This document shows positions 12,423 to 25,442 of a DNA stretch of 64,000 bases, one piece after another. This DNA is from Antedon mediterranea (Eukaryota > Echinodermata > Crinoidea > Comatulida > Antedonidae). The notes under the pieces were generated by a model that made no database searches, was not told the DNA's origin, and was given only the letters and a program-made list of their open reading frames with translations. Position numbers and translations under genes: made by a program. The stretch covers positions 26,718,501-26,782,500 of the forward strand of contig NC_092672.1 of NCBI RefSeq assembly GCF_964355755.1, in the 5' to 3' direction. How positions within the stretch are numbered: position 1 is the first letter of the stretch; the number at the start of each line of letters is the position of its first letter.

Positions 12423-15400
12423 GCCCATAGGTGATAGAGATGGTGGGAAAACGGATGATTTGTATTCAATACTAAACGCAAGAAAAGATGTAATTTTTAT
12501 ATTTAAATACATTTTTGCATGTAGATTTTGTCAAGTTTGACTTGATAAATTAAAAGCTAGGCCTAGCCTAGGCCTAGAGTCGTTTTGTTTAGTGGAGATA
12601 ATGTGTGTGCACTATCCAGCCAGAACAGAGACTCTCTCTCTCTGTAATTGTAACTGTAGCCTGCCTAGGAGGCCCTAGATAGCGTCTGTGTATGAGACCT
12701 CTGACTAGGCCTAGGTCTATATTACAACTCAGCTTAGGCCTATCACTAGTAGTATTCCTAGTCCTCTCTATTTCTGAGTTGAACTTCTAGGTGCTCGAAG
12801 GCCTAGCCTAGCCTAGGCCTGGTTTGATTACTTTTAGTTTACCCTATCACACAGTCATGTTAATAATTATAATTAAGGATTATTAGAATTGATAGTTTGT
12901 TTCTCAATACGAAAAGCAGTTGTTGTGTTATGTATGGTTAACGAACAATGACCTCATTAGTGTAGTATAAAGTTTTACATAATTTTTACTTATAAGAATA
13001 AGACATAATTTATTTTACGCCGTGGCTAAAGATACGGTACCGTATTCTAACTTCTGTTTACTAAAGGTACGGTAAAATTGCATTACGTCATAGCCAACCA
13101 ATGGGGTGCTGGTACGTGTGTGACGTCATCGTATAAGGACTTTGGATTTTTTTTCATATCGCGTCTCTGTTGTTTTGTGTAGAGAATTCCTATCGGCGGC
13201 GCCAGGCTGCGTGGGTGTGTGTGCGCTGCAGATGAGGGTTTTATTTTTATTCCAAATGGCCTATTTATGCCTATATTTTTTATTAAACTTTGTTTACAAT
13301 GGTGACCATAAACAACAAGCAAATGCAGACAATAAAGGGGCCCTCAAATACTATGATTTTGACAGTAGCCCCAGGCTAACGAGTCACAGAAATCAGCGCA
13401 CACATGCAGCTGGCCCCAGCCTGGCATCGCTTTCCCTACACAAACAAACTCATATAATGAGGTTATAGTAGGCGTAGTAGGCCTAGCCTAGGCCTCTTTT
13501 GAAACGGTTTTCTGTATTCTAGAATTAAAATCAACATGTTTTGGCTTTTCAATAATAATAACAGACGTAGGCTACATTTAGTTTTTGTCACACACGATGG
13601 CGATAATAGCGATAAATAAAGCATAAAGAAAATGCGGTTGATCACTGTTTTCGCGATATGAAAAAAATCCACAAAGTCCTTATACGATGACGTCACACAT
13701 GTCCCAGCACCCCATTGGCTGGTTATGACGTAATGCAATTTTACCGTACCTTTAGTAAACAGAAGTTAGAATACGGTACCGTATCTTTAGCCACGGCGTT
13801 TATTTTAATGCCATTTTATATAGGCATCTGAAGATGAGCTTAAGTCATCTTATCGACGTCTGTGTATGTTATACCATCCTGACAAACACATGAACTCAAC
13901 AGATAAAGAAGCTGCAGAAGTGATATTCAACAAAGTGCAAAAGGCTTATGCAAGTACGTATTACGTTAGACTATTCTTTTGCTTGAATATAATTGCACGG
14001 CAGATCTGTCATCGTACTGGTTATACAACAATCAAAAACCTTTTAAGTTTTATTATTCAGTATAGGCTGCCCAGTTTTATGTTATACAGGCTGGATTCGT
14101 ACCTTACTTTTTTCTAGCTCCTTCCTATGCTAATGTCATTTACTATTATTGTTATAATTTTATAATAAAAGAAGAAATGAATATAAATTTGAATTGAGTT
14201 GAATTGAAAATATTTACTGTCTATTACTGTACGTGATAACACATTCAGTCTTACTGAGACTTTCAGAGATATTCATAGTTTTTATAACAGCAAAAACATT
14301 AATAAATAAAAAATACGAACATTTTAATAGCAATTAAATAGTCTGCTGAAGAACAAGAAAAAGAATGTAATACTAGTATATATTATTTGGTTTTTAAAAA
14401 TAATTTCTTATTAAAGTCTTAAATTTCTACATACAAAGATTGTAAAGGAATATGTTGTAGCATTTATACTCAACAGACTCAGTAATAGATTTAACATTGA
14501 TCTGAGATATATCTGATTCATGTGATATTTTATAGTCCCTACTGCTACATGATAGATTAAGCTGTGATTGTGTTAAAGTTATCTGTCTAAAAGTAATATC
14601 AGTAGTATTAATCAATTATTTTGTATTTATTCCAACCAACCATTCTGTAGTTCTAAACGACCCACAGAAAAGAGCAATTTATGACATATATGGAGAGAAA
14701 GGTCTTGAGGCAGAATGGGATGTTGTGCCACGAACGAGGACACCGCAAGAGATAATGGAAGAATTTGAACGATTAGAACGTCAAAGAGAGGAGCGACGAT
14801 TACAACAAAGCACCAATCCTAGGGTACTTTCAAAGTTTGGCTTTCACTTGATTTTTAAATTTTAAAGATGTGTGATGTGCCCAAATATGGTAGTGATATG
14901 CCCAAGTATGGTAATGATATGACATCATCATGTCCATTATGGGCATATCACATTTGTTTCTTCACATAAAATATGATAGTGTAGATGGAGTTTAACAGAT
15001 TCAAGATATAACAGGGCAACTGTTATCAGTTTTTCAGGTTTCAATATACACCCTTGATACTAAATTAATCTTCCTATCACGTAAATTTATTTGTTTAATC
15101 CATGTTTAAAGCTTGCTTTTCTCTTGTTTTAAATTTTTTTTTTATTTTGGTGTTGTACTCTAAGTATAACCTATTAAGTGTCTAGTGGAGTCCTTCCAGT
15201 GGTGAATTGGCCAGTACACCGGTAGGGATCCAGTCAAGTCGCCCCATCGCAAAGTCGCCCCATACAAAGTCGCCCAATACAAAGTCGCCCCATCGCAAAG
15301 TCGCCCCAAAACAAAGTCGCCCCGGCACAGTCGCCCCATTACAAAGTCGCCCCATCGCAAAGTCGCCCCAACGCAAAGTCGCCCAAACGCAAAGTCGCCC

Positions 15401-18400
15401 CAACGCAAAGTCGCCCCATCGCAAAGTCGCCCACGGTTTTATTTCGGAAGTGCCGCCGCTAGTAGTACGCTGTTTTAATCATTATAGCGGTTGCGTTTGA
15501 TATCGATTGCGTTGTTACTTTGGTCGCGCTAAATGTCGTATACATTATAATGTTTATCCTATTATATACATAATTTGTGTTTTAATTTTTATTTTACAGG
15601 TTTTAATGGAGTGATGTGCTTTTTAAAAATCATTAAAAAATAGTCCCTTGTTTGAATTGAAAGTTCTAAAAAGATTTCGAAAAGATTATCCCTGATTTAT
15701 AGTTTCGAAAATGTTAATTTAATATGATTTTAAAATTAGTTACCAGAGCCACAATTACGAATCTTTCTTCAACCTACTCGTGGATACCAGCTCATTTTTT
15801 AGGGATAATATAATAAGTGTATAAATAGTAGGCCTTCGTATATTTACAGTAGTTAAAACAATAACAGCGTTGTAAGACAATAAATGTTATATAGGCTACT
15901 TAGGCCTATTGATCATTTGGCATTTATTGACAAGTTATGTGTCTATAGTTATTTAATTTTAATTATGACTTTTCAAAATGAAGAAATAAAAAAAAGGGGA
16001 TTTCTTCGCCGATATGATCGTTTTACACATGCAGGTATTTTAGTAAAATTAAAACGCTACATTTTGACCATGGAAAAGCCATCGTATGATTATCGTGTGC
16101 GTGTTTTTAAAAAGGGGAATCCCCGACGGGCAGCAGAAAGACGTAGCAGCTGTGAGAAGGAAACAGATACCAGAAGGAGCAGCTCCGATTGGTTTCAGAG
16201 AATGTTTCAGATTGCGAGTCGCTTTTTATTCAACAGCAGAATGATCATTTTATTGAAGAAATTCTTTTCAACCCTTTTGGTTATAGAACATTCTAATTAT
16301 CATGCCTAATAAATATCCTCATATCGGGTGTTTATTTAATTTTAATAAACAAGACAGTGAAGAGGCACGGAATAATACGTACACGGACGTACGACGAATA
16401 CACACATGCACGTCATCATTTACGACATATAGTGGCGATATGATGCAATTTTATAATGGATATACTGATGGGATTGCATTTCCAGGCTTATAATCAATGT
16501 TCATTGTAATACTATGTATATAATAGTAAACTGAATGTTTATAAATAAATTGTTTTACCTAATTTGTTGCATATAAAAAATAAAAGACACAGACGTACTA
16601 GCCTACGTTCCCTATAAAATATTTCACATTTAAATTTATGTACTGTTAAATGACATTATGCTGAATAATAGGCTTACTATAATCTTAAACTATGTTTACA
16701 AATTGTCATTTTTAAGGCACACATCTTTCTCTCATCATAGACCTCAGTGTAAAATAAAAACAAAAATCAATTATTAACATAGGTCTAATAATAATAATAT
16801 TCATCGACCAAAGTAAAAATAATCTATCGTATAACATCATTTTATCGCGACCAAAATTAAACGCCACCGATTTCGAACGCGACTGATATCATCGTAAAAC
16901 TCCGACGGGGTTTCCCCACCTTCAGACGGTGCGTTGTAGTGCGACAACGGCGGAGTAATTACGGGGGTTTCCCTCTCTGGTGAGAGCTAGCACTTTAGTG
17001 CGACCGCGGAGTGATTAGTTGGGGGCTTCCTCTCTGATGATTGGGGAGCGTGCCGATCATGTGACCTGAGACTACATGGCGGGGCTTCCCCTGTTATGCC
17101 TACACGTTCCGTGTTATTTTGTGTATCATTGCGACATTTTACGCACTTTTAAACTATTTTTTTACGTTTTGGGGCGACTTTGCGATTGGGCGACTTTGTG
17201 TTGGGGCGACTTTGCGATGGGGCGACTTTGCGTTGGGGCGACTTTGCGATGGGGCGACTTTGCAATGGGGCGACTGTGTCAGGGCGACTTTGTTTTGGGG
17301 CGACTTTGCGATGGGGCGACTGTGTATGGGGCGACTTTGTATGGGGCGACTTTGCGATGGGGCGACTTGACTAGCATCCCACCGGTACTGCATTCTTTAA
17401 CATGCACATGAGCACACAGAACCAACACCTTGTAGACGATGCGTTATCTACAAGGAAACCTACGTGTTTCACTGTCTAGCTCATAACACAGTGACACAGT
17501 TTAGCTGACCACGCTATATGCTGCTCTTTTATTGTTTGGTCCTGCGCTCATTTTATAGGCATGATTACTGTAGGTTGGCATTATTTAACAGTATTTTGAT
17601 GCAATAATGGCCGATTGACCAACCCCTGTAATGTCTTGAAGTCTGAACCCTGTATTGTCTTGAAGTCTGAACCCTGTATATGTTAAAGTTTAATTTTAGC
17701 AATGCAATGTAATATTCAAGATTGGGAGAATCATGTAAAATGTATTGTTGAATTAATTTACTAATGTTCTATCTTTTGTGTGCCAAAATGTTTGCTTGGA
17801 TCCACCTATACAGTGTCATTCTTTGTATCATTAAACATTTTGTATTAAATTGTTTTTTGTTCAGGGGATAATAAGTGTTGGTGTTGATGCCACTGATGTC
17901 TTTGACTATTACCTTGATCCTGAAGAAGAAAGGTAACTTACTCATACAATATCAACTTTAAATCTATTTATTAATGTTAGGGTTATTATTATTATTATGT
18001 TATTTATATAGCGTATTCCACAACCAATGCGCTGTGGACTTTATGGATGTTACAATTCCAAGAACATGCCTCTCCAGTGGCTGTGGTGCGAGCCAGTACA
18101 CCGGGGTAACCACCTACCTATGGTTTATAGTCCTTAACCGAGAAGACACGCTTTACCACTAGAACCATGGATCAAGTGAGGCTCGAACACAGGCCGATAT
18201 TATGGCTATGGGTTCCACTGTCTTAACCGCTCGGCCATTTACTCCCAAAAGAAAATGGAATTTTTATTTGATCAGGATTAATTCCTTAACATGAAATAGG
18301 ATTTTAATAATTTAATAACCCCTTCGCCTATTTAATTTAAAATTAACTACCCTTATTTCATCTTCAGGGCTACAATGTACCATACTACAAAAGCAACTAG

Positions 18401-21400
18401 TACTGAAAATATTCCTACACCATTTTATCTCAATACTCATTGAATGAAGTATTAATATTGATCCCAACCCAGACTAGTCCACCATGAATCTATACAATAT
18501 TTTTAATTGTTTAATGCAATCATGTACATGGAATGCGTTTAATTGAATCAATTCATTTGTTTTTTATAATCATTTAATAAGTTGATAAATTTGATAAATT
18601 AAATCTTGAATGTTTATTTCAGGTCATTTCCAAGCATTGAGATAAACAGTATGGCAATAAACCAATCAATAGACTGCCCACTAACGACCTCTGACACAGC
18701 AACACTTACAGGAAGCCTGACCACACGGAATGGCAATGGATCGGGAGAGATATCTACATCATTCCGTAGGGTTCTGTCATACCAATCTTGGGGAGAAGTA
18801 AGTATTATTTGTTCAGTTTATTTTACTATTATAATACAATATTAAAAAGGTATTTCATTATTGATATTATAACACACCTGATTGTATTCTTGCGATTTGA
18901 TTGGTTAATTACGCATCACATGTCATTTGGAATTAGCCCTACCTAATTGAAAAGTGATATCTAATGGTGATAATTAAATCACTCTAATGCACGTTGTTGA
19001 CTGATCGCTTGCCATCTGTAACTGTTCTACTCCGCAACTAAATTTAGAACAGTGACTTTTTTAAAGGCCTAGCTTCCCAGCCTAGCAATGCATTCATCAA
19101 TGATTTACAATCGATAAATTGAATAAAAGTAGGTGTGATATAAACAACATAAATGGAGAGAATATTTCTTTCAATAAAAATTAACTGCTTTATTTTCAAC
19201 TTGGCTCTGCCTTGTTTAAATTAGAATCAACTTAAGAAATATTCTCACCATTCAACTCATAAACATTCATTGTTTGTATAATAATTTATTTAAAACTTCA
19301 TGGCCCATAGACATATTAATAAGAACTATTATACAGATATTGCCTGCTTAGAGGTGAAATATAAGATTTTACATCCCCAAGGGAATGATATTATGTTCGA
19401 GGGAATATATATTTCCCAGAGAACATAATATCATCCCAAATGGCGATATCTGTTATATTACATAGGCTCATAGCCAACAACAAATAGAATATCTGCTGGG
19501 TCGGGTAGCTAGGCCAGGCCTCCTTTTTTTTATTGTATGTGTTATCAAGCTGCCTAGATACCGTACCTTGCGAAGAATAATATACAGATAATTACTAATT
19601 AATGATTCCTTGGCAATAAAATATTCACTAGCCTAGGTTTTTTAAATAATAACAGAATAATTTCCATCAATAAGCCTACATTAATAATAATAATATTATC
19701 AGGTAGGCCGAATATATAATAATTCGTCTTCTTCGAGCCGAATCACCGGATGTTCAGTGCGTCGCACGCGTACCGGTTACTACTGTGAGTATTAACCAAT
19801 CACAAACGGTCTTTCATCACATCTAGGGAGGACTAATAACAAATGAGGGCTATGTATGCATAGTTTAAATAGTTTAGTTGATTAATTTCTTCAAGCAAGT
19901 TTCGTGGCGCAGCGCATGAAGCGTTGTCTTGTGATGGAGTGACAATTTCATCGCGAGTTCAAGACCCAATAGATGACTTTTGTTTATTTATCGGCAGACG
20001 CGAAAATTTGCTGGATTTTATATGTTTAATGACAGGGACACGATAATTACGCGGAAATTACTCAGTCAATATCATCGTACTCGAGGATACAAATTATATG
20101 ATTTACGATCCTCGCAGCGGTAGTCATGTCATGCAGTTTTAACCAATCACGTTCACGAATTTACATAGGCTATGTCATATAGTCAAATCAAACACAGTCA
20201 CAAATCGACAAGCATTCCATTATGGAAAAGTACCACCAAATTTATGTACTGTTTGTTTATCTTCAGGTTCAAGTTACAGGTGGAAATGGTCCTCAAGTTG
20301 GTCTTAAAGTCTTCAAAAATTTTAATCGTAGAAGGTTGGTTTGGTTAATCATCATAGTTTGCTTCATGAATATTATGATACCTTTTTTTGGCCTACTGTG
20401 TATGGAACAAGGGTGTAGACTCCAAAATTTGACAAGATCTGGATCCATGCAGTTCACTATTTTGGATCCATTGTCATTTTCACTCCCTCGTTGTTCTTCA
20501 TCATCATCATCTCTCTTTCATATTTTATTTTCTATATTTTTTATAGCTTTTTCAAACACATAAAAATTAATAAAATAACATTTTGAATAAGCCATTTTGT
20601 AATTTTAATAAAGTTAATCACTTCAGTCTTTGTCATGTATGTATTTTATTTTCTATATTTTTATAGTTTTGGTACAATGTCTGGAATATGTCAACTTACA
20701 CCTCATGGCTTTTTAGCTCCAGCACTCATTACAGGTAAATCATTTATAATTGTATATATACAGTATCTGAAAGTTTGACCAAAAATCTTTTCTTTTTTTT
20801 TTACACTTGACTACATTTGTAGAATTTGATTACATTTGATAACAATTCAAATTCATCCTCTCCAAAAAAAATGGTATAGTAGCTCTGTGGTTTTCATGCT
20901 ATAGTTGATGGCCAAGCGTTAAGGCAGCGGCGTCGCAAACCATAGCTATACAATCGGCACAGGTTCAAGGTGTTTTGTATGATGAGTGTAAATTTCTGAA
21001 TATTTGTAGGTGTAATGTATGAAGTGTGTTTTTATATGTTATACAAATAATTAATGTCTTCCGATGTGAAAGGAGTTTTAATATAGAGAAGAAAGCTATT
21101 ACCATGCGTTTTACTATTTTGTAGTCGTAGCCAGGCAGTTAGACAAACATACAATCGGCTACGTAACATGGAAATGGGGAATGCAGTCAGCCATGACGTC
21201 TATGTTGATACGTGACACGCCAAACACACGACTTGTCTGTCAGTTACAAGTTAGTATATGGTTTTAGTCAATTTGTTCCTCTATGACGCGTTACACTTGA
21301 TAAATAGAATATACACTAGGTGTATTTTATTAAAGACAATATTCCAAAGTAGTCCTTAATAGATGGATACATTTATTTAATTTAATATTGATGTATTTGT

Positions 21401-24400
21401 ACTACACAAACAGATAAAAATAAAACTGACGAGTCACTATAAATCAAGGAGCTCCATGTTGTTGTTATTGTCCTTCAAACACATACAAATTAATAAAATA
21501 CAGTTTTCAATAGGCCATTTTGTAATTTTAATAAAGTTATAATCACTTCAGTAGAAGAAAAAAACATATATTTTCACTTATAAAAAGACAAAATAAATGG
21601 TTAAATTCAGCCAAAAAACCTTGAAGCCAATTTGACTTTTTTTTTTATTGAAATTAAATTTTTTCAACTAAATTTTTTTTTTCTGATCCAATTTTTGGTC
21701 TAATTGAATATTAACTATATTATGTGAAATTAAAATGGCATATTTTCAACAACAAATATTGTTTTTTGAGTGATACTATATCTTTAACAATTTACTTAAA
21801 CATATATTTTGTTACAGCTTGGTATTCCATCAACATTTGCAAGTGTTAACCTAGTCAAGAAGTTTGAAAGGGATGAGGCGAAATTAAGTGTTTCTGCAAA
21901 GTAAGTACAGTCAACTCTCCCAATAACGGACACACTTGGACTATGGTGGAATATGTCTGGTTTTCCAAAACATTTTGGTATTCTGAATGGTTTAAAACAA
22001 GAATTTGGGTCAAGATACTGTAGTTTCCAGTTTTTAAAGCTCTCTTTAAAAAAATGTGAACCTTTTATCTTGCATCAAATTATTTTTACCATTGCACTCA
22101 TAAACATTCATTATTTGTATACTATTACAATACTGTATGTATGTTTTATTCTTGAAAGGGCTGGAAGTTTTGGTGCTATGTTTGAATATGGTATTGAGAA
22201 GAAAATATCACAGCACAGTCGATTAGGGGCAAAGGTCACAGTAGGTGTACCTGTTGGAGTAGCAGTTAAAATAAAGTAAGTCACAAAACAATTAAGATTA
22301 CATTTAAATGGTCGCACTCCGTCCCTCTCCAACTAACCAATCATCTTTCAAAATAGATTTGCACCAATTTTTTTTTTTAATCCTTCTTAGATAGTTATGA
22401 TTGCAAAATATATTTTTATATACACAGTATGTACCTTTTTCTAACTATTTCAAATTTGTTTTCTTTTCAGATTAAACCGAGCAAACCAAACGTTTGTTTT
22501 TCCAATTCATTTATCTCAGGAAATCGCACCGAATGCTATTTTCTACGGAACTGTTTTACCAATTGCTGTCTATTGGCTTGTAAAAGTCATTATTGTCAAT
22601 CCATTCTTGGCGAAAATGAAAGAAGAGTAAGTAGTAAAGTTAATTTTCTACAGTTGTGCTATCCATGCCATCACCTCCATTCCAGGAAAGGCATATTTCC
22701 TTTATTTGTGAAAACTGTACAACTATTTATAAATCTACCATCCATAACATAACATAATTTTTAATGTCTACAAAAAATGTGTAGCAAAATGTACTAAATC
22801 AAAGATGTTAGTCCTTACACAGGTGTAGTTAAATGTTGGAATATACAGTACTTTGGTCTTCCTCACCCAGTACTTTTTTCAGTTCAAAAAATTGAGGAAA
22901 CCATGGGATTTAATACTTTCATTATTGACATTATCTAAGATAATAGTACTAGCCTGAAACGTTGTCTTCTATCTCTTCATAAACTAAAACAGACCAATTT
23001 ATTTAGGACCGAATTCTGTGGTCAGTAATTCTTTTTGTTGCCATCTGGTCACAGAGAAGTCGTCATGAATTCACTTATTAGATGGTGCCTGTCTATTGGA
23101 CGGGTAAACTGATGGGAATTTTATTTTATTTAGTAGTGTTACAATGCATGATCACTTGACCAATCAAAATTCATCTATAAAAATAATTGATGGTTTTATT
23201 GATAGTTTTATTGATATTTCAGAGATATACAAAAGAAAAGGGAGGAGAATGCTAGTACCTCAAACGAAAAGAAAAAAGAATCAGAAACTGAGGTAAATTA
23301 GTTTGAGTACTATACTCTTCTGTTATTAACTTGAAAACTTATTGTATATTAAACAAGAAAAATTATTATTTTTATAATTCTGTCAGGTTCGTTTGATGAC
23401 TGAAATTGTGAAAAGGATCATAGAAACGGAGCAAGCTGTGGGAGGTCTAATAATTATTCGTGCTTGGTATGGAAAGCTTTTAGTGGAAAATTCCATGACT
23501 GCTGGTGGAGAGAATAATGGAGTTCGTAGTGATGTCATTGATGTTACAGTACCTTTGCAAAGCCAGGTGAAAGATTCCAGGTTAATTCTTACAGACGCAT
23601 CAAAGGTTAGTAATATACATTATGCCATAACCTGAGGGTGGTCAAGGTTCATGGAATGTACCATTTTCTGGTAGGGATGTCCAATATGCCTTAACCAAAG
23701 ACACTGTGGAGCTCTTCATTCAAACATGTTACCTCTAAAATGTCTCGAAACGAAATGCGTGTTGGTTGCTCTAAGGTTCTTGGAATGTACCATACCATTG
23801 TCTTATAGGGTATTTGAGTTGTAACACTCTTCACAGAGATTTAAAAATTCAATTTCGGTTTATCCATGTAAGTGGCACTTGCTCCAGGATTCTTGTAATT
23901 TACCATTGTCTGATAGTGTTGTTGAGGTAATGTGTATTCCAGTTGTAACAATCCTTCACAGAGACAAGTAATTGAATGTTAGTTTATCCATGTAAGCATC
24001 CATCAACACCACTTCTGGTTTGTGTAGTTTTTGTTTCCGTGTTGTTTAATGTGTAATTCTTGTTATCAACTGAAGAATCATAGTTGAAAATGGAAGCTTG
24101 TAGACACACAATTGCAGAGAGCCTGGCCATTAAACTAATTACCATAGTGCAGTTTTTAGATGCAATATAAATAACAGTTATTGCATCCAATATAGGTTAA
24201 AACTTCACGTTATTCAACCACATTGTGGTACTATGATGACAATGATAATTTATTGTTGTGTTTTTTAGATTAATCACCAGGGTAGTTGTTAAGAATGATC
24301 TTCAGCAGCAACATACACAAAGACTTTACCCACCAATTCATTCCTAGGTCACTCAATCGGGTGTACATAAGAAGTTTATCGTGACATAATATAAGTGTGT

Positions 24401-25001
24401 TTTTAGCTTGATGTTTTTTTTTTAGTTAAATTCAGTTCAAATAATCATCTATTTTTTATGTTTTTTTATTTTAGGCTAGTTTACCAGGATTTTACAACCC
24501 TTGTTTGGGTGAGGAGTGTAGTCTAAGGGTGCTCTACCGTTTCCATGACGTTCTTCATGAATGCACTATAGCAGACAACGAATCACTCAGGATACCTAAA
24601 CAATGTAAGCTTATATTTATTGTCTTAATCAGTCTAACAATTCACATATTGTGCATATTCAGAAGATTTACCATATATATTAAAATAGGGAAAACTAACA
24701 GTATGTATAATACTAATTATACAGACATTAAAAAAAACTATATCTGCATTATTAATACCTAAATTGAATCAAACAATTTACTAATTTTATATACGAAAAG
24801 ATCATAAAATACAGTACATAACAACAATGAAATATCAATTGCAGATCTCCACTTTTCTACACTTGCAGGTACTTTTCAAGCAGAGTGCTTATGGAAACTA
24901 TAGTTTACTTTGTCCATACATTTCTATTCACTTTCACTTTTTTTAAGTTTAGTAATATTTCCATTGTGTTCTTTTCAGCTCATCGGTTGGATCCAAGTTG
25001 A
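12415..25001 (+). CDS. DNAJC11: DnaJ homolog subfamily C member 11, complete, 15 exons, 559 aa
   Basis: Coding exons: 12415-12489, 13824-13953, 14651-14823, 17865-17932, 18623-18797, 20267-20334, 20667-20734, 21125-21249, 21818-21900, 22159-22275, 22471-22626, 23223-23292, 23387-23605, 24475-24604, 24979-25001. Every junction is GT-AG and keeps phase. The sum is 1,680 nt, 559 aa plus stop, the same length as the human protein as I recall it. The J domain is in exons 1-3 ([10 protein letters not shown], then the HPD motif in LYHPDKH, then [12 protein letters not shown]). A linker ([20 protein letters not shown]) leads to the region with [14 protein letters not shown], then the membrane-associated middle part ([13 protein letters not shown]) and the C-terminal DUF3395 domain ([32 protein letters not shown]), ending PKQSHRLDPS. 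In vertebrates it associates with the MICOS/MIB complex at the mitochondrial membranes and supports cristae. Start chosen for its fit to the family and the GCGGC context. Confidence 0.96.
12545..12830. repeat. Cluster of TAGGCCTA palindromes in DNAJC11 intron 1
   Basis: CTAGGCCTAG and close variants occur at about 12560, 12578, 12710, 12735, 12800 and 12815, and again at 13480. The same 8-mer recurs across the window (5085, 15900, 27165, 56010). It looks like a genome-wide preference, not one element. Confidence 0.5.
13018..13798. mobile_element. TIR DNA element, 781 bp, with 9-bp target duplication
   Basis: The left 146 bp (13018-13163, beginning CGCCGTGGCTAAAGATACGG) and the right 147 bp (13652-13798) are inverted repeats with few mismatches. 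Both sides are flanked by TTTATTTTA (13009-13017 and 13799-13807). A 9-bp duplication with long TIRs fits Mutator-like elements. Merlin is possible if the duplication is read as 8 bp. No transposase is encoded, so it is non-autonomous. It ends 25 bp before DNAJC11 exon 2. Confidence 0.85.
14860..15000. mobile_element. Degenerate copy of the 28018 MITE
   Basis: It shares AAATATGGTAATGATATGA-like words, CATCATGTCCATT and ATGATAGTGTAGA with the element at 28018-28181, in the same order. The terminal repeats are eroded and no target duplication is clear. It lies in DNAJC11 intron 3. Confidence 0.6.
15212..17390. mobile_element. Foldback-like element with minisatellite arms, 2.2 kb
   Basis: The ends are inverted: CAGTACACCGGTAGGGATCC on the left and the complement of CAGTACCGGTGGGATGCTAG on the right. 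Each is followed inward by about 13 units of a 15-bp minisatellite (AAGTCGCCCCATCGC and variants), at 15236-15437 and, in complement, 17166-17370. The 1.7-kb interior holds a 141-codon open frame (15884-16309) with a basic middle part that I do not recognise. The arms can pair into a hairpin. No target duplication was found. It lies wholly in DNAJC11 intron 3. Confidence 0.75.
17608..17685 (+). repeat. Short tandem duplication, about 28 bp unit
   Basis: TGTCTTGAAGTCTGAACCCTG occurs twice in direct succession inside DNAJC11 intron 3. Confidence 0.8.
17981..18243 (-). repeat. tRNA-derived SINE, family 2
   Basis: The minus strand starts with ATGGCCGAGCGGTTAAGACA (box A region of a Leu/Ser-type tRNA) and GTGTTCGAGCC (box B), and ends in TATATAAATAAC and an (AAT)n tail near 17985. 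It lies in DNAJC11 intron 4. Confidence 0.8.
19331..20192 (+). mobile_element. Composite repeat: hairpin MITE plus tRNA-type SINE, copy 1
   Basis: Left part 19331-19460 is an imperfect hairpin (ACAGATATTG ... GATATCTGT) around GGGAATATATATTTCCC. The right part holds a tRNA-like head (GTGGCGCAGCGCATGAAGCG at 19903, box B GAGTTCAAGACC at 19957) and ends near ACATAGGCTATG at 20163. The same order is found inverted at 55432-56392. It lies in DNAJC11 intron 5. Confidence 0.75.
20540..20640 (+). repeat. Intronic repeat shared with 21475-21560
   Basis: CAAACACATA, GCCATTTTGTAATTTTAATAAAGTTA and AATCACTTCAGT occur in the same order in both places, in introns 6 and 8 of DNAJC11. Confidence 0.75.
23630..23995 (+). 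repeat. Degenerate tandem repeat, unit about 115 bp
   Basis: Three diverged units share TTCTTGGAATGTACCAT-like, ATTGTCT(T/G)ATAG, CTTCACAGAGA and TTTATCCATGTAAG words. It lies in DNAJC11 intron 13. Confidence 0.6.
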
Positions 25002-25140
25002 AAAAGGTGTATACAGCAACAATTGTAACTATTAATATTTTTAAAAATTAACCGTTGTATTAACATTAATAATTTGCAATGTTGACTATAAATGGCATTA
25101 ATCTAAACCATCAAGGCTTCATCATACTGTACAACAGTTT

Positions 25141-25157
25141 AATAAAGAGATTTTATT
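25141..25157. terminator. Back-to-back poly(A) signals for convergent genes
   Basis: AATAAA at 25141-25146 lies 140 bp after the DNAJC11 stop. TTTATT at 25152-25157 reads AATAAA on the minus strand, about 286 bp after the GPCR stop. If both are used, the two 3' UTRs overlap by a few tens of bases. Confidence 0.55.
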
Positions 25158-25442
25158 ATTAAAGTTGTGTGTCTAAAATGAAGAAATATTGCTTGATTAA
25201 TTACATAAGTTAAAATACTCTAAACTGCCCAGTCATCATTCATAAATAAATAAATATGGAATGGTAAACTGGGCAAAATAGAAAAAATTGCTCAGACTCG
25301 GTCTGTATATCTATTTAAATCATTTTAAATGCAAATATCTTTGCTTTGCTATTTTTTCTAAAACTGTCTGAACTGCAAATATACATACACAGCATGCTAC
25401 ATGTTGGCCAATCACTTTTTTTAAATATCATATCTTTTAATC

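Noticed and set aside
13083-13738. Open frames inside the TIR element
   Set aside because: They mirror each other across the inverted repeats and show no protein motif.
15884-16309. Transposase gene inside the foldback-like element
   Set aside because: The 141-codon frame is basic but shows no catalytic motif I recognise, so it is described only as an open frame.
15236-17370. CRISPR-like array
   Set aside because: The 15-bp units are contiguous without unique spacers and the arms are inverted in a eukaryotic intron.
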